From positions 1-64,000 of the forward strand of contig MEHQ01002210.1 in NCBI GenBank assembly GCA_008828725.1: a stretch of DNA of 64,000 bases. Direction: 5' to 3'. Shown here in pieces: positions 23,481-34,849 of the stretch (position 1 is the first letter of the stretch; each line of letters starts with the position of its first letter). This DNA is from Saccharina japonica (lineage: Eukaryota > Sar > Phaeophyceae > Laminariales > Laminariaceae). The notes below the pieces were generated by a model. It saw nothing but the letters and a program-made list of their open reading frames with translations, was not told the origin of the DNA and ran no database searches. Made by a program: the position numbers and the translations under genes.

Positions 23481-23669
23481 CATTTATTAGGTTAAACCAT
23501 TCCATCCTTCTCCCCTTTTTCCGCTGGTCGTTGATTGTACCATACCGTGTTACATTTACCACTATATCGATATACCGTTGTACACACCGTGCCATACCGG
23601 AAAACCGCGGATGTACATATTTGTTGCTGTACCATACATACGTGTGTGCCATTGTTGCACCGGCCTCTC

Positions 23670-24400
23670 GTAATACGTTATGAATGAATTGTCCGCCTCA
23701 TCTCGATTGATAGACTTTTCGGTGGGTTTATTTGTAGTCGCAATAGTCTGTTGCGATATCTATTGTCCAGTTCTTAATCTGAAATGGAATGTAACCCGCC
23801 GGTAAATATTTGGTCCGAGATGTGTCGTCTGGTCAATGCCAGTCTAGTTAATTCCAATCAATAGACAGCCTTATGAACACAGTAGCCCGCCAATTCCTGT
23901 CACTAGACAGCCTCATGAATCGCTTGCTTTTGCAAGTGTAATAAATGGCATCATCACGCATCCATTGATGTGTCAAATTCCATTTGCAGCGTCCGGTGTC
24001 AACTGACCACCAACATAATATTGTCTATTAAATGGAAATGCCTGATTGTCTGGACAATTTATTTTGTAGCATGTAAAAAAAAAAGAATTTGCCAGGACAA
24101 ATATTTTGAAAGATGTCTGTGAAATGGAGTTTCCCGTGCAATGAATTCAAAAGGATGTCAATTAAAAGGAATTGAAACCACCATTGGCTTAGAAGAAAGT
24201 TAATGGAATGGAATTCTCAGGACAATTGATTCAGAAGGGTGTCTATTAAATTAAATCGCGAGGACAATTGTTTCAGAAGGACGTCAATTGAATGTAATTA
24301 CCCGCGCCTTTGATTTAGAACTACGTCAGGTAAAATGAATTGCCAGCACAGTTGTTTTTTTGGGGTATCGTTTAAATGCAATTGCCAACACAATTGATTA
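23670..24400. repeat. AATTGGAATTGCC-motif array, copy 2
   Basis: It resembles 1190-1900 in the same order. GACTTTTCGGTGGGT, CGCAATAGTCT(A/G)TTGCGAT, AATATTGTCTATTAAATGG and GCCTGATTGTCTGGACAA occur in both. So this is a dispersed element and not only simple sequence. Confidence 0.8.
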
Positions 24401-24404
24401 TAGT

Positions 24405-24705
24405 ATCATCGTGGGGTCGCCGGAGTGCCTTTCGGGATCGGTCCACAGCATCATATATTTTGGGGTCGCCGGGGGAGAACGTCTTCTCGCATTACAGCAT
24501 CATCATCGATTCAGCACTGCTAGAACATCGCTTCTGGAGTCGCTGGACATCATCATCAGTTTAGGGCTACTGGAATATCGCTTTTGGAGTCACTGAACAT
24601 CATCATCATCGATCGGTTGGGGCTGCTGGGACATCGTCATCTGGAGCCGCTGTATCATCATCATATGGACCACCGGGAGGAGGACATCTTCATCGCCTGT
24701 GGCCG
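24405..24705. repeat. Minisatellite, CATCATCATC / GGGTCGCCGG units
   Basis: About five degenerate units of roughly 55-66 bp, each combining CATCATCATC with (T/G)GGG(T/C)(C/T)GC(C/T)GG and GCTTCTGGAGTCGCTG-like blocks. Confidence 0.75.
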
Positions 24706-26285
24706 CACCAGTTTAAATGGCAAGATTTGTTTTATAGCAGTGTGCCACACGTCTTCGTAGTACGGGGCGGGCAGACACGTTGTAGCCTGTTAGTAGTTAT
24801 GTTTCTTGGTCAACAAACTTACCATTGAAAAATTGTTTTTTGTTCGAGATGCAGTTGCGAATTATTGCAGTAATACATGTTGCCTCTCTTTGACACAAAC
24901 CTGTCTTCAACTGCTTATCCACCCTTTGGGCAGTACAATAGCATGACAGTTTGGAATGTGTTTCAGAAGCAAACGTGTGATGGTTAAGACTGCTGTTCGA
25001 CTGGTATTCTTTCAAGAGTAAAACATACGGCCGGTAACCGTGTCGTAGTATGAAGCGTATGAAGTAATATCGTATCGATTATGTCTGTGGTATGTATACG
25101 GTTTGCACGCTCGCCCTTGCTGCTAACCAGTCACAATATCGTGCCTTAACGATGCCAGGTTACGCGTAGTAGTTGTTGCGTTAGCTGTAGAAGGATTGAT
25201 CACCCGTCGTGAGCGAAGCAGGAACGGTTGATGCTGTTGCAGCGCGGCAAAGGAGTAATGAACCTTTGTTGCGATGTATCAACAGATACCACACGTAGAT
25301 ATGCAGACACGTAAAGTACACGAAGTAACAACAGTGGACGTTGTCGAGATAACAACAATATAGTAACTATGCTACCGTATATATATGGCGTACGCAGTCA
25401 GTTGCCATAAGTATCAAGCACGAGAAAATTACGTTAGACCAAGTTGACTGAGAGTAAGTACTGTAGTTTCGATGGCTAACAGTGATTATACTTTGTTGCC
25501 TACATCGAGCGGTCGTGTTGATGTAGGTACTATGCGACAGCAGCAGTAACCAGTAGCCTACTGAGTCGCTGATCGGGAACAATGTCGTACTATAGTAGCA
25601 GGTATAATAATAGGTGTATGTGCCAGCCTATCTATCTAACTCAGTAGCATGGAGTGCTATTGAAGTAAGGGTGTACTAAGTCACGTACGTACGAATAGTA
25701 CTTGGTATCAGCACAAGAATGGGTATGCGGCGAAATGCGAATAGGTACTTTCTAAGAAACTATGCGGGGCAACTAGACGTTGTTCGTCGTTGAACGTCTG
25801 GAAGAGTAGCGTCCTTGAGAACAGTACGTAGTACGTAGAACGGTCACGAGCAAGCATACGAGGAACGTTGTTGTGGGTCGTTCAGTACAACCACCCAATG
25901 GAGTACATCTAGCCGTAGGGTCGAGCGTGTGGAGGCTGGTTGCGCCCACCAAGCACACAACCATCTTCTCAGCTCTGTCTGTTTTTTCTGTCTTCTTCTT
26001 CATCCTGGCCCAGAGAGAGCCTTCTTGTAACATCATACATTTCTTCTGAGAGAAGCTAACGAGCGCGCATAACGGCGGCTCGCGCCAAGCGTCTGGACTA
26101 ACACGCCCACCACAATGCCACAAGGGGACACCGTCACCCAACAAGCCATGCTCATTGCTGTACAAAAAACTGTAGGCAAAGATATACAATTTCCTTCGTA
26201 TGCAGTATAATCAATGGTCTACACTAGATCATATATAATCCAGGTAGGGCATACGAGGCCATATACCATTTCCTGTGAAAGACTG
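24706..26285. other. No recognisable gene
   Basis: This is GTA/TAC-rich intergenic sequence. The minus ORF 26189-25773 (138 codons) has no domain and is listed only as unassigned. Confidence 0.35.
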
Positions 26286-26582
26286 GTGCCGTGCTTCTCT
26301 GCTGCGTGCAGCTGTCTGCGTGGCCTAGGGCGCTGTTTACTGTCGAAAAAGTCAGAAAAAAAAACAGAAAAATGAGAAAGGTTGTCTTAGAGACAACCTG
26401 TTGTTTGGTGGGCAACGGGGAGAAAGATACATCACTGGTGAAAAAAATAACTAACGGGGGGTTTCACACAGAAACAAGGGGATGTTTGATACGGGGTAAT
26501 AGTAGAATGAAATATATTGCGGCACGAAAGGAACGAGTAGGATCAGTTGCATCTGGAATAAGGAAGCGAGTAGAGCAGCGGG

Positions 26583-26834
26583 AGCAGCGAGATACCCAGA
26601 GTCGATACGGGTCGGGGTCCCAGCACAAGCAGGGGAGAGCCAGGCGCCGAGTAGGGAGCGGCAGAGAACCGTCAGGCATCGTTGTTGGTTATCAGGGCTT
26701 TGTTACAGCGGTAGCAGCGAGATACCCAGAGTCGATACGGGTCGGGGTCCCAGCACAAGCAGGGGAGAGCCAGGCGCCGAGTAGGGAGCGGCAGAGAACC
26801 GTCAGGCATCGTTGTTGGTTATCAGTGCTTTGTT
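26583..26834 (+). repeat. 122-bp direct duplication with 8-bp spacer
   Basis: Copies at 26583-26704 and 26713-26834 appear to differ at a single base (CAGGGCTTT versus CAGTGCTTT). The near identity indicates a recent duplication or an assembly artefact. The 130-bp offset is not a multiple of 3, so it shifts frame. Confidence 0.95.
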
Positions 26835-27939
26835 TTTTTCAAGAAGCAGGCGAGAGCCAGGATGGTCCGTCTGGGAGACCTCCCAAACATCCACCGGGAG
26901 GAAGAAGAGGAGGAGGACACGGGAGCCCCCTCGGGCTCGCAGCACGGAGCAGGCCGAGGGCAAGGGGCGCCGGGAACGCAGAGGTCGTGGAAGGACAGGG
27001 CGTGGCAACGGTAACGTGCCCAGTAATACGTTAGGGGGCAGCAATACAGCAGCACGTAGGGTAAACTTTTCGCCAGGCAGTCGCACGCCGCCGGGGCGGG
27101 GAGGACACATGTTAGGGCAAAGGTCATCACCGGGTCGCGGAGCTCGTCCGCCGCTAGGCCGGGGGCGAGGGTTTGGCCCGAATAGGGACATTCACAGGAC
27201 CCATCCCACACACCATGCCCCTCCCCCGCCGCTCGTCAGCAACGTTGTTTCCGCCAAGACGAACGGCCAGGGCCCCCCATGGTCGGGGGGAGGGAGTTCG
27301 TATGATAATGAAGCGGGGAGGCAGTGGGACAAAACCATTTAGTACGATTGAGGAGCAATTGCGGGCAACTAGAGGCCCGTCAGGCCAGCCGCAGTGGCAG
27401 CAGCAGCAGGGATGGGGGATGGAAGGACAGCAGGGAGCACACTGGGGGGAAGGGGCAAGTACCCATGGCAACAGCAGCAGTCAGGCCCGCCACAGCAGCA
27501 GCAGGAGCACACGCAGGAGGGGGGGGGGGATGGTAGGCTGTAAGCCAGTGGGAAGTAGAAGCATTAGGGCTGCAGCAACAGCCAGGTTCACGCCAACAGC
27601 AGCAGGGGCAGACACACAACGGTCGGGGAGGGTTCGGGGGAATAAGCCCGTGGGAAGGAGGGTCGTTACAGCAGCAACCGCAGCAGAGGAGGGAGTCGGG
27701 GAGGTGGGGGGGAGCTCCAGTCCGTGGGGGGTGGGAGCCGCAAAACAGAAACTTCAACTACAGCAGTGGCAAGCACCGGGAGAGCAGAGGCACCCGGGGC
27801 CAGCCCGGGGGTGGGAGGGCACCTCACACAGCACCGCCCGGCCATGGGAGGAATATGAAGCCGGAGGACCACAGCAGGGGAATTTCGGGGCTGCGGGCGG
27901 TTATGTGTCTTCTTGTTCTTATTGCCGGGCCGACCGCTG

Positions 27940-28015
27940 GGTGGGGGGGGGAGGGGTGGGGAGGGGGAGACTGGAGGGGGGGGGAGGAAGGGGAAGCGGG
28001 GGGGGGGGGGGGCAG
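27940..28015 (+). repeat. G-run cluster with quadruplex potential
   Basis: There are many runs of 4-16 G on the plus strand, separated by A, T or GA. This satisfies the G4 pattern several times over. The adjacent 28230-28258 region (GGGGGAGGGGGAGGGGGG) continues it. Confidence 0.85.
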
Positions 28016-28484
28016 GGGTATGGCAAGCCCCCCGTTTTGGAGACAAAATGGCGGAAGGACGGCCGCAACACCGTAGTCTGGGCAGCAGTGCGCGGGAACG
28101 GGGCGCCGCCGCCGTGTGAAACGGTGGAAGCAGTAAAGTTGTCCGCCAGCCGGTTCGTCATGGGAAAGGAAGGGGCGCATCAGGTGGCAGTGCTGTGCGG
28201 AATGTATGTCCAGAACTTAGCGCAGAAGGGACATTTTGGGGGAGGGGGAGGGGGGGAGCAGGTGTCGCTGGACCACAGGGTGGAAGCGCTGTTTTTGCTC
28301 ATAATTACGCTCGCGCAGTACGCGGTGGACGACACCGACGCGTAGGGGCAAGCCGCGCTGGGACGGTCGGGCAACCTGTCGGAATGCTTCAGAGTGGTAG
28401 CGTAGCGCGTCCGGAATTTTTATGCACAGAACGCGCTGGTGGCGGCATCGAGGCAGTGCCAGGAAACGTTTGTGAAATGCTTCA

Positions 28485-28485
28485 N
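28485..28485. other. Ambiguous base (n)
   Basis: This is the only undetermined base in the window. The 14-mer CGATATGAGCGGGC occurs right after it (28486) and again near 28532, so a local assembly or duplication problem is plausible. Confidence 0.95.
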
Positions 28486-28500
28486 CGATATGAGCGGGCC

Positions 28501-29109
28501 ATCCTAATCCTTAGCAATCGTGGTGGGTTCCCGATATGAGCGGGCCGTTTGAGACGGTAAACCATTCGAAAGCACGTTTACGTAGTGGTCGATTAGCAAG
28601 GTTTTTCCCAAGAATCTGGGCCGTTAGAGACGGAACTTTGCACTAAATAATCGTTTGGCAATCTAAAAATAAAAATATAAAAGACGGTTGATTTTTTCAT
28701 CTTGTCGTGACGCGCAACCATGCCAAACTTCGTTTTCCAACCCTCTCAAAAACCAAGGTGCCAAATTGCGAAGAAGGAATCTTCTGGGCGTCGCTGGAAC
28801 CAGCTCGTATCATATTTCGTTCGTATCCTCCCGTCAAAGCTAAACATCGCAGCTTCAGAAGGCGCACGGGGAGTAGTGGGGGTTTGCATGGCCATCAAAG
28901 CCAGCGAGCCAAGCACGAAAGGGGTGGCGACCGGGGCGTCACACATTTAGTCGTGAGCCTGTCCTGTCAACGTATTGGAAAGTAGTGCCATCTTCTCTAT
29001 CCCCACCATAACCATATTAGGCAGCTCATCATACGGAACACTGTAGTCCGTGAAGTTTTTTTTTCTAATATTTTCCACACCACCTAGGTGTATGTTTCTC
29101 CGGGTATAC
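28501..29109. other. No firm gene; one 76-codon ORF
   Basis: The plus ORF 28720-28950 has an even, protein-like composition (NQLVSYFVRILPSKLNIAAS) but no domain I know. It could be a fragment. The rest is unassigned. Confidence 0.25.
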
Positions 29110-29117
29110 ATAACCGG

Positions 29118-30058
29118 CAGTGATGTGACCGAAAATGAAAATGGACTCGGTCGGTTTTTGGGTTTCTCACTTAAAATTCGGTCGGTTTCGGTCGTTTTGT
29201 TCTTTTAAACCGACAAAAAACGGAACCGGAACCGAACATTTTTGGTCGGTTTGTCGGTCGGTTTTCTTGGTTTCCCGACTAAACTACTTAGTTAGCCAAT
29301 TGGTCCACATTTCGAAGGGTTCGGTGCGCATGTGTTGGCATAATAATGTGACGAGATAATCGTGGTATGGTGTCAAGTGGCCCCCCTGAAGTATCTGCGC
29401 CTTCTGAACCACATACGGTACAGGCCGATATGCATGTTTTTATTCTGCAACCGACAACAGCTACTTACAGGTACAGCAGTTGTTAGTACAAAAAAATAGG
29501 AGGATAGTATTATACAAGGGCACTGCGGATGTGCAGTCTAGATACCGTGTAATATGTAATGATAGATGATAGATACAATGTAAGATGTCATCTTGCAGCG
29601 TACAGCTAACACCATCAAGAACTCTACTAGGTTGCTGAAAAGAGGGGGCTGCGACTGTGAGTACCCGCCTCTGCCTCCGGCTCAAGGTCAAAGTCAGCAC
29701 TGCCGCCTGAACCGGACGTGGTTATCCTTCGCAGTCTCGCCACGTACTGCTGTACCGCTGTACCCTGTGCCCTATGCGACTGTTGTTGCTGCTGCTACAG
29801 GCTGTGTGGTATGTGCTGTGTGTTGTTTGCGTATCCATGTTCATACGTAACGGGGTTTCCATGTAGATATGTAGGCGTTATCGACTTAGGTGTTAGGGAA
29901 CGGGGGGGAAAAAACGACCGAAAAAAACAGTCGGTTTTTCGGTTTCGTTTTTTTTCGGCGACCGAAAACCCGAAAAATAAACAGTCGGATTTCAGTCTTG
30001 AAAAACCGAAAAAAAACGACCGAAAAAAACAATTTTCGGTTGTCGGTTCACATCACTG
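29118..30058. mobile_element. Non-autonomous hAT-like transposon, GGTCGGTTTT motif
   Basis: The left end is CAGTGATGTGACCGAAAAT and the right end is CGGTTGTCGGTTCACATCACTG, so the inverted termini are CAGTGATGTGA(A)CCGA. The flanks are ATAACCGG (29110-29117) and ATAACCAA (30059-30066), an 8-bp target duplication with 6 matches. The CAG start and 8-bp duplication are hAT features. Both ends carry arrays of CGGTCGGTTTT or its complement (29150-29275; 29905-30045). The interior (29300-29880) has no transposase. Confidence 0.85.
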
Positions 30059-30066
30059 ATAACCAA

Positions 30067-30745
30067 TCCATTTTCCAAAAGTCCCTCTAAAACGCATGTT
30101 CTTCCGCGCAGGTGTTTCTGGAAGAAAAAACAAAATGACGAACATCCTCTGTATATTTACTTCCTCCGAAGAAACATATATTTGTATCTATTTTTATTTC
30201 AATAATACGAATAGTAGTATAATTATCACTGGACCATTTAGACAAGGGATTTCATCAGCTCTCGGTGTTCTGCAGGTAGGTGATCTGACAGTCCGATTTT
30301 ATGGAAAACGAAATCTGGAGAAGAAACAAGCAAAACCGTGAACCCGGAACCTCATTTATATTTCAATCTTACAAGGTTTCCGTCCAACTCATGCATGTAG
30401 AAATAAAGGTCGCCAAACATTTCCTTTCATCGAGGTACAACAGGTCATCTGGTTTATTTTTTCCTCATCGCAACGATATTTCCCGAAATGTTCACTGTTT
30501 TGTAAAATATAGTTGATTTGACTGATCATGCCCTGGACAACCTGGAACTTACTTGAGTTTGGAGTGGCCGAACCAAAACTGCCGAAACATTTATTTGTTC
30601 GCTCAGCCCTGGTGATCACGACTGTGTTCAGCGTTTATTGCAACTCGTCGTATTTCAAAAGTTAATAGCCGAAAACAGATTGGACAAACTGTACTGTACG
30701 GGCCAGTATACGTATAAAGTACAAGTATCGTATGCACCATTATTC
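30067..30745. other. No recognisable gene
   Basis: AT-rich spacer between two hAT-like elements. ORFs are short and without signature. Confidence 0.35.
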
Positions 30746-31341
30746 ATCTGCGTCAGTGATGGAGATTGCCTCCGGCAACAGTGCCGATCAATTCTTGAAA
30801 AAGATTGCCCCCGAAAAGGCAATCTTGATATTTTCGGCAATCTTGGCGAAAAGAGGCAATCTTGATCTCGATCTTCAATCTTGATCTTTATGTCGCCAAA
30901 TTAAGCAGGTTTACTGCTTTATTTTCGTTCGTATACATATATAATACGTGGCTCCATTTTTTTTTCAATGTACGACTGTACGACTACTTCGAGTATTTGG
31001 TACCCGCATTTTTGTCGTACATACGTACCAGCTGATTGGTACACTACAGCAGTATCATACACACACCTATGATATGATTAATGATCAGAAACAGGACAAG
31101 CTGGACCAGGCTCGATTTCTTATTCGATAATGGGATAATTTCTACACTAATTCAATACATTACCGGCCCGTTCAGAAGAAACTATTTCAGAAGAAAGTCA
31201 GCGCGAAAAATTGAAAAAAATGGTAAAAAGCTCTCAGCCTATACTCGTAGTCAGAGCCTAAGAATGAATATAGTTCACAACAAAAAATCTTGTTGTGCAC
31301 TAATAAACATGGTACTACTTACTGTGAAAAGACATCGTGAC

Positions 31342-31520
31342 TACAGTACAGGGCACCTAATAAGAAACAGGATACTGATAAAAACACGCTAAGTTTTGAA
31401 GAAAAAAAAAAAAAAATCGGGAGTCGTTATCTTGAAATTTGTGTGGAAAGCACCCCCTATCGAATAACAAATCCAGCCTGGACCAGACTTCCTGTTTCTC
31501 ATTAGGTGTCCTGTGCTGTA
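31342..31520 (+). mobile_element. TACAGTACAGGACACC MITE, copy 1
   Basis: The element starts TACAGTACAGGGCACCTAAT and ends CATTAGGTGTCCTGTGCTGTA (read as the inverse of the start). The conserved core CGGGAGTCGTTATCTTGAAA and AATCCAGCCTGGACCAGA is shared with the copies at 37308, 48814 and 49244. Confidence 0.8.
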
Positions 31521-31705
31521 TTATTAATGGTACTTACTGTAGGAAAAATGTCTTGTCGGGGATCGAAACTAGAAAGTGCACCATGAGGAAGTGAGCTTTC
31601 GCGCGCACCCAGAATAAGACAATCAGCCTGAGCCCGATTTAAGGTTTCTTGTGAGAGGGCCAGTACTTACTGCTGTATAACAGGGCATTTTCATTAGGTG
31701 TTGCG

Positions 31706-32141
31706 CTGTTGCGCTGGCGCAACATTTGGTCAAAATAACCGTTTTGCGCAACAGGAACAGTCGCCGCAAGGCTGGTTGCGCGCAGCGCAATACGCGTATT
31801 TGGGGGCGCAACATTTTTCGCCGCAGGCGAAAGTTTTTGCTGCATTTATTTTTCGCCGGAGGCGCTAATTTTTTTGGGGGTATTTTTTTCTTAATAATTA
31901 GCCGTAATTGAACACCTTTTAGGCCCTTTGTACTTTTCGCCATACACTAGTCGAAAACAAAAATTAGGCGCCTTTTGCTATTCGCGGTAGGCTTTTATTC
32001 TTTTTGAGGCACTTTTTTCTATTCGCCGTACGAGGCCAAAAATAAATTAAAAGGCTTTTTACTTAGTTTTGAGGCATATGTTTGCGCATAGATCGCTGCG
32101 CGCAACACACCTTGCGTCGCGTGTTGCGCGCAGCGCAACAG
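31706..32141. mobile_element. GTTGCGC foldback-type element
   Basis: The ends are CTGTTGCGCTGGCGCAAC and GTTGCGCGCAGCGCAACAG. Each end is itself palindromic around GTTGCGC/GCGCAAC. Internal copies occur at 31740-31800 (GCGCAACAGG, GGTTGCGCGCAGCGCAA). Two hairpins built on CGCCGCAGGCG and CGCCGGAGGCG follow at 31810-31865. No target duplication was seen. Confidence 0.55.
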
Positions 32142-32510
32142 ACGCCGAACCACTAATATATAAATGCCCTTCTGTTTAACGACTCCCTATTTTCTTATTT
32201 TCTTTTTAATCCGAGCCTGCCTTTCTTATTGCGCGTTTTGTTCTGATGTGCCCTGTGCTGTACCCCAAGAAACTTCGTATTTTATACTGGCTTACCACTT
32301 CCCATACATAAAACACAACAACCTAAATCGTTACAGCAAGGAGGCATCTATCTACATATATATATATATGGTGTCGAAGCACTGGGCGCAAAGCTCAGAC
32401 TATCAGCCGCCTCGAGAGACCTTTGAATGATCAACATGTCCGAGGTAGACCGTAGATGTGTGCCGGCGTGCGGTATACGTGGTATACAGTACGGGCCTGC
32501 ATAAAAGAAA

Positions 32511-33693
32511 GGGCATTTGGCAAAAAGGGGGATACCCCCCATACATCGTGACAAAAGGGGGGACACTACGAAGCACCGGCGGCGAGGTTCTCGTTCCAGA
32601 GGTGGTCGTCAACACCAATCCAACGGCCCAGCGCATTAACGGTAAACTCATAGTCATATATTGACCATCACTGTGACCGAGCAGCTCAACAGCTCACTGC
32701 GTGGTACTATAAGACTCTCCTCTCTTCTACGCCATGGTACGTACCTGATATACGCGTATACGTATACGGCGGTACCGGGACTATGCTACATACTACATAT
32801 ACGACGTGTAGTTCGCGCGACCGAAGTATCCCACTCAGCTTGCAAAGATGAGTTTCGATAAAATCCTCGATCTCACAGCTGTGTTTTTTTTTTTTTTTTT
32901 TAATATACGCACAGCAGCAAGCAGTACCAAAGCAGTAGTACTACTATCCTGTGGTACGTACATATTTATATACGTATACTCGTATATATGTTGGTGATTT
33001 TTGGGGGCCACGGGGCACAGGGCGCCAACCAATGTAATGCATTGATTCGCAGGGCCACACCTTGAAACCACGATTGATTCTGAACCAGATGTGCGTGTCA
33101 CAGGACCTGCTGTCATATATGGTATACAGACAGTACTCACGGAATCATTTGCGATATATACGTACATCACGTATGCTGATATGCTGACCACGTTTGCCTG
33201 GGTATGGGCCGTTGATCTTTTTGGCGTTACAGTTTGCCTAGGTATGGGCCGTTGGTCTTTTCGACGTTAGACGTCGTCTGTTGGGCGTGCCACAACAACC
33301 AGAACATGGAGTGATCACTTACCCGTGGTATTTTGTATTTTTGACACAGAAAGGGGGATATCTCTCCGCAACGTGACAAAAGGGGGGACGTTACGGAAAA
33401 AGGGGGACTTTTCCAAACTTAGTACATGGAAGGGGGGAAACCCTAGCGTGGGCAAAACAAAAAGGGGGATATGCTCACACTCCCCCTTTTGATCGCTCTC
33501 GTTCACCCGCTAAACTTATTAAAAAAAAAACTGCTGTGGGTGGTAGCGAGATGACATGTGAGTGTAGCAAACACATCAGGTTTTAATTTCAAGTCGATTT
33601 GACAGAGTACATGGGCGTACCCGGCGGCGAAAACCGATGTCCCCCTTTTTGTCACGATATAGGGGGGGTGTCCCCCTTTTTGTCAAATGCCCC
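32511..33693. mobile_element. GGGCATTT transposon, CCCCCTTTTTGTCA motif, nested
   Basis: Inverted ends of about 58 bp: GGGCATTTGGCAAAAAGGGG at the left, and CCCCTTTTTGTCAAATGCCC at the right. A perfect 8-bp duplication AAAAGAAA sits at 32503-32510 and 33694-33701. AAAAGGGGGA-type motifs recur inside both ends (32526-32565; 33350-33490; 33637-33685). It lies wholly inside the 30754-34184 element, so it is younger. It encodes no transposase. Confidence 0.88.
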
Positions 33694-34192
33694 AAAAGAA
33701 ACGCCTAACCTGAGAGAGCCTTGAAACCTTAACACTATTTTAGCATACAGACAGGCTAATACGTACCAGTAGGATCTAGTGAGCACTCGCCGCTGAGCAC
33801 GATTTCTTATTCCAAAATTCTTAACGTCCTTCCCAACGTGAGCCTTATTTTCTTAGCAGGCTGTTTCTTATTCGTGAGCCCTATTTTCTTAGCAGGTTGT
33901 TTCTTGTTCGGCGGCAAAGGTTTGCCTTTGGCTGATGTGTGTGCTTGTCAGTTGGTTTGTGCGGGGTGTAGAGCGTGAGGGTGCGTTTTATATGGGTTTC
34001 CAGTGATATGACAAGGCGTTATCTGGGCGGGATCCAAAAGATCAAGATTGGAAGATTGAATCAATCGATCTTCGATTCTCGATCTAGATCAGAATTTCGG
34101 CTGCGAAAACCACCAATCTGATCTTGAGATTTTCCGAAAAATCGTGATCTTTTCAGAGCAATTCAATTCCGATCTCCATCACTGATCTGCGT

Positions 34193-34599
34193 ATATATGA
34201 CAACACCAGGTACAGGCGTACATCAATCAGCGTGTTCAAGTTTCCACTTGTTCGGTATCCGTTCTATATCAAGCACACATATATAAGCTCCTCATCACGA
34301 TTTATTAGAGTACCGTCGCCAAAGATAACAGGGGAAGGAACACAACAAGTAGAATATATGAAAAATGAAACCACCGGAGTACCTCCGAAGTACCAATAAA
34401 GCGTACCCGGGAAAATCTTACCAACTACTGTATCGACATGTGTCTCAGCTGGGCACTACGTATAACCATCGCGTACATGTTGTACCCTCAACATTCTACA
34501 CCAATTGCTGTGTACCAAATGACTGCCGAGTTTTTTTCCCTGTGAATCTCAGGCCACCCTTCATCTTGGTATTTTTTCAATTATGCGTCCTGTAATGTA
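34193..34599. other. No recognisable gene
   Basis: Spacer with TATATATAAG near 34280 and short ORFs without signature. Confidence 0.3.
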
Positions 34600-34810
34600 C
34601 AAGAGGCAGCGAAGACCTGCCTCTGAGGGTGGTATGTGCTTTCGAGCTGGTTTGTGTGGGGTATGGTTTGTGAAGCGTAAGGACAAAGTGTGTGAGTTGT
34701 AAGGGCTTCCAGTAATACGTGTAGGGCGTTATTTGGGGTATATACAAAATAAACGGCATTGAGATTGATCAAGTGACAAACAATCGACAATTCTCCATCT
34801 AGATCGTACG
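34600..34810 (+). repeat. Partial second copy of the 33905-34110 subterminal region
   Basis: Blocks align in order with the right end of the 30754-34184 element: a GGTTTGTG(C/T)GGGGT block, AGTRATAYG, GGCGTTAT(C/T)TGGG and TCTCCATCTAGATCGTACG against TCTCGATCTAGATCAG. It is a truncated relative that lacks the terminal CATCACTG. Confidence 0.6.
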
Positions 34811-34849
34811 CCAAGGCTCTCAAGAAGGAACAATGCGAGAGCGTTGAAA

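Larger units (their letters stand above)
26290..28500 (+). pseudogene. RG/Q/G-rich low-complexity coding region, probably frameshifted
   Basis: Protein-like composition moves between plus frames. Around 26890-27340 it is RG-rich (RRGRGRTGRGNGN, GRGRGFGPN). Around 27400-27880 a different frame is Q/G-rich (PWQQQQSGPPQQQQ, LQQQPGSRQQQQGQ, GRGGFGGISPWEGG). Around 28030-28340 a frame gives AVRGNGAPPPCETVEAVKL and MGKEGAHQVAVLCGMYVQNL before a stop at 28343. The pattern fits an RNA-binding or gag-like disordered protein broken by frameshifts, or exons in different frames. No domain is certain. G-runs and an ambiguous base at 28485 mean sequencing error could cause some breaks. The longest single ORF (27173-28345) mixes real and shadow sequence. 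Confidence 0.4.
30754..34184. mobile_element. 3.4-kb hAT-like transposon, GATCTTGAT motif, with nested elements
   Basis: It starts CAGTGATGGAGATTGCC and ends GATCTCCATCACTG. It is flanked by a perfect 8-bp duplication, ATCTGCGT, at 30746-30753 and 34185-34192. The subterminal arrays are CAATCTTGATCTT-type motifs at 30780-30895 and AAGATCAAGATTGGAAGAT / GATCTTCGATTC motifs at 34035-34180. No transposase is encoded. Much of the interior consists of later insertions: a MITE (31342-31520), a GTTGCGC element (31706-32141) and a GGGCA element (32511-33693). Confidence 0.9.

Noticed and set aside
27173-28345. 390-codon ORF as one intact gene
   Set aside because: The most protein-like composition jumps to other frames within it, so this single frame is partly a shadow in GC-rich sequence.
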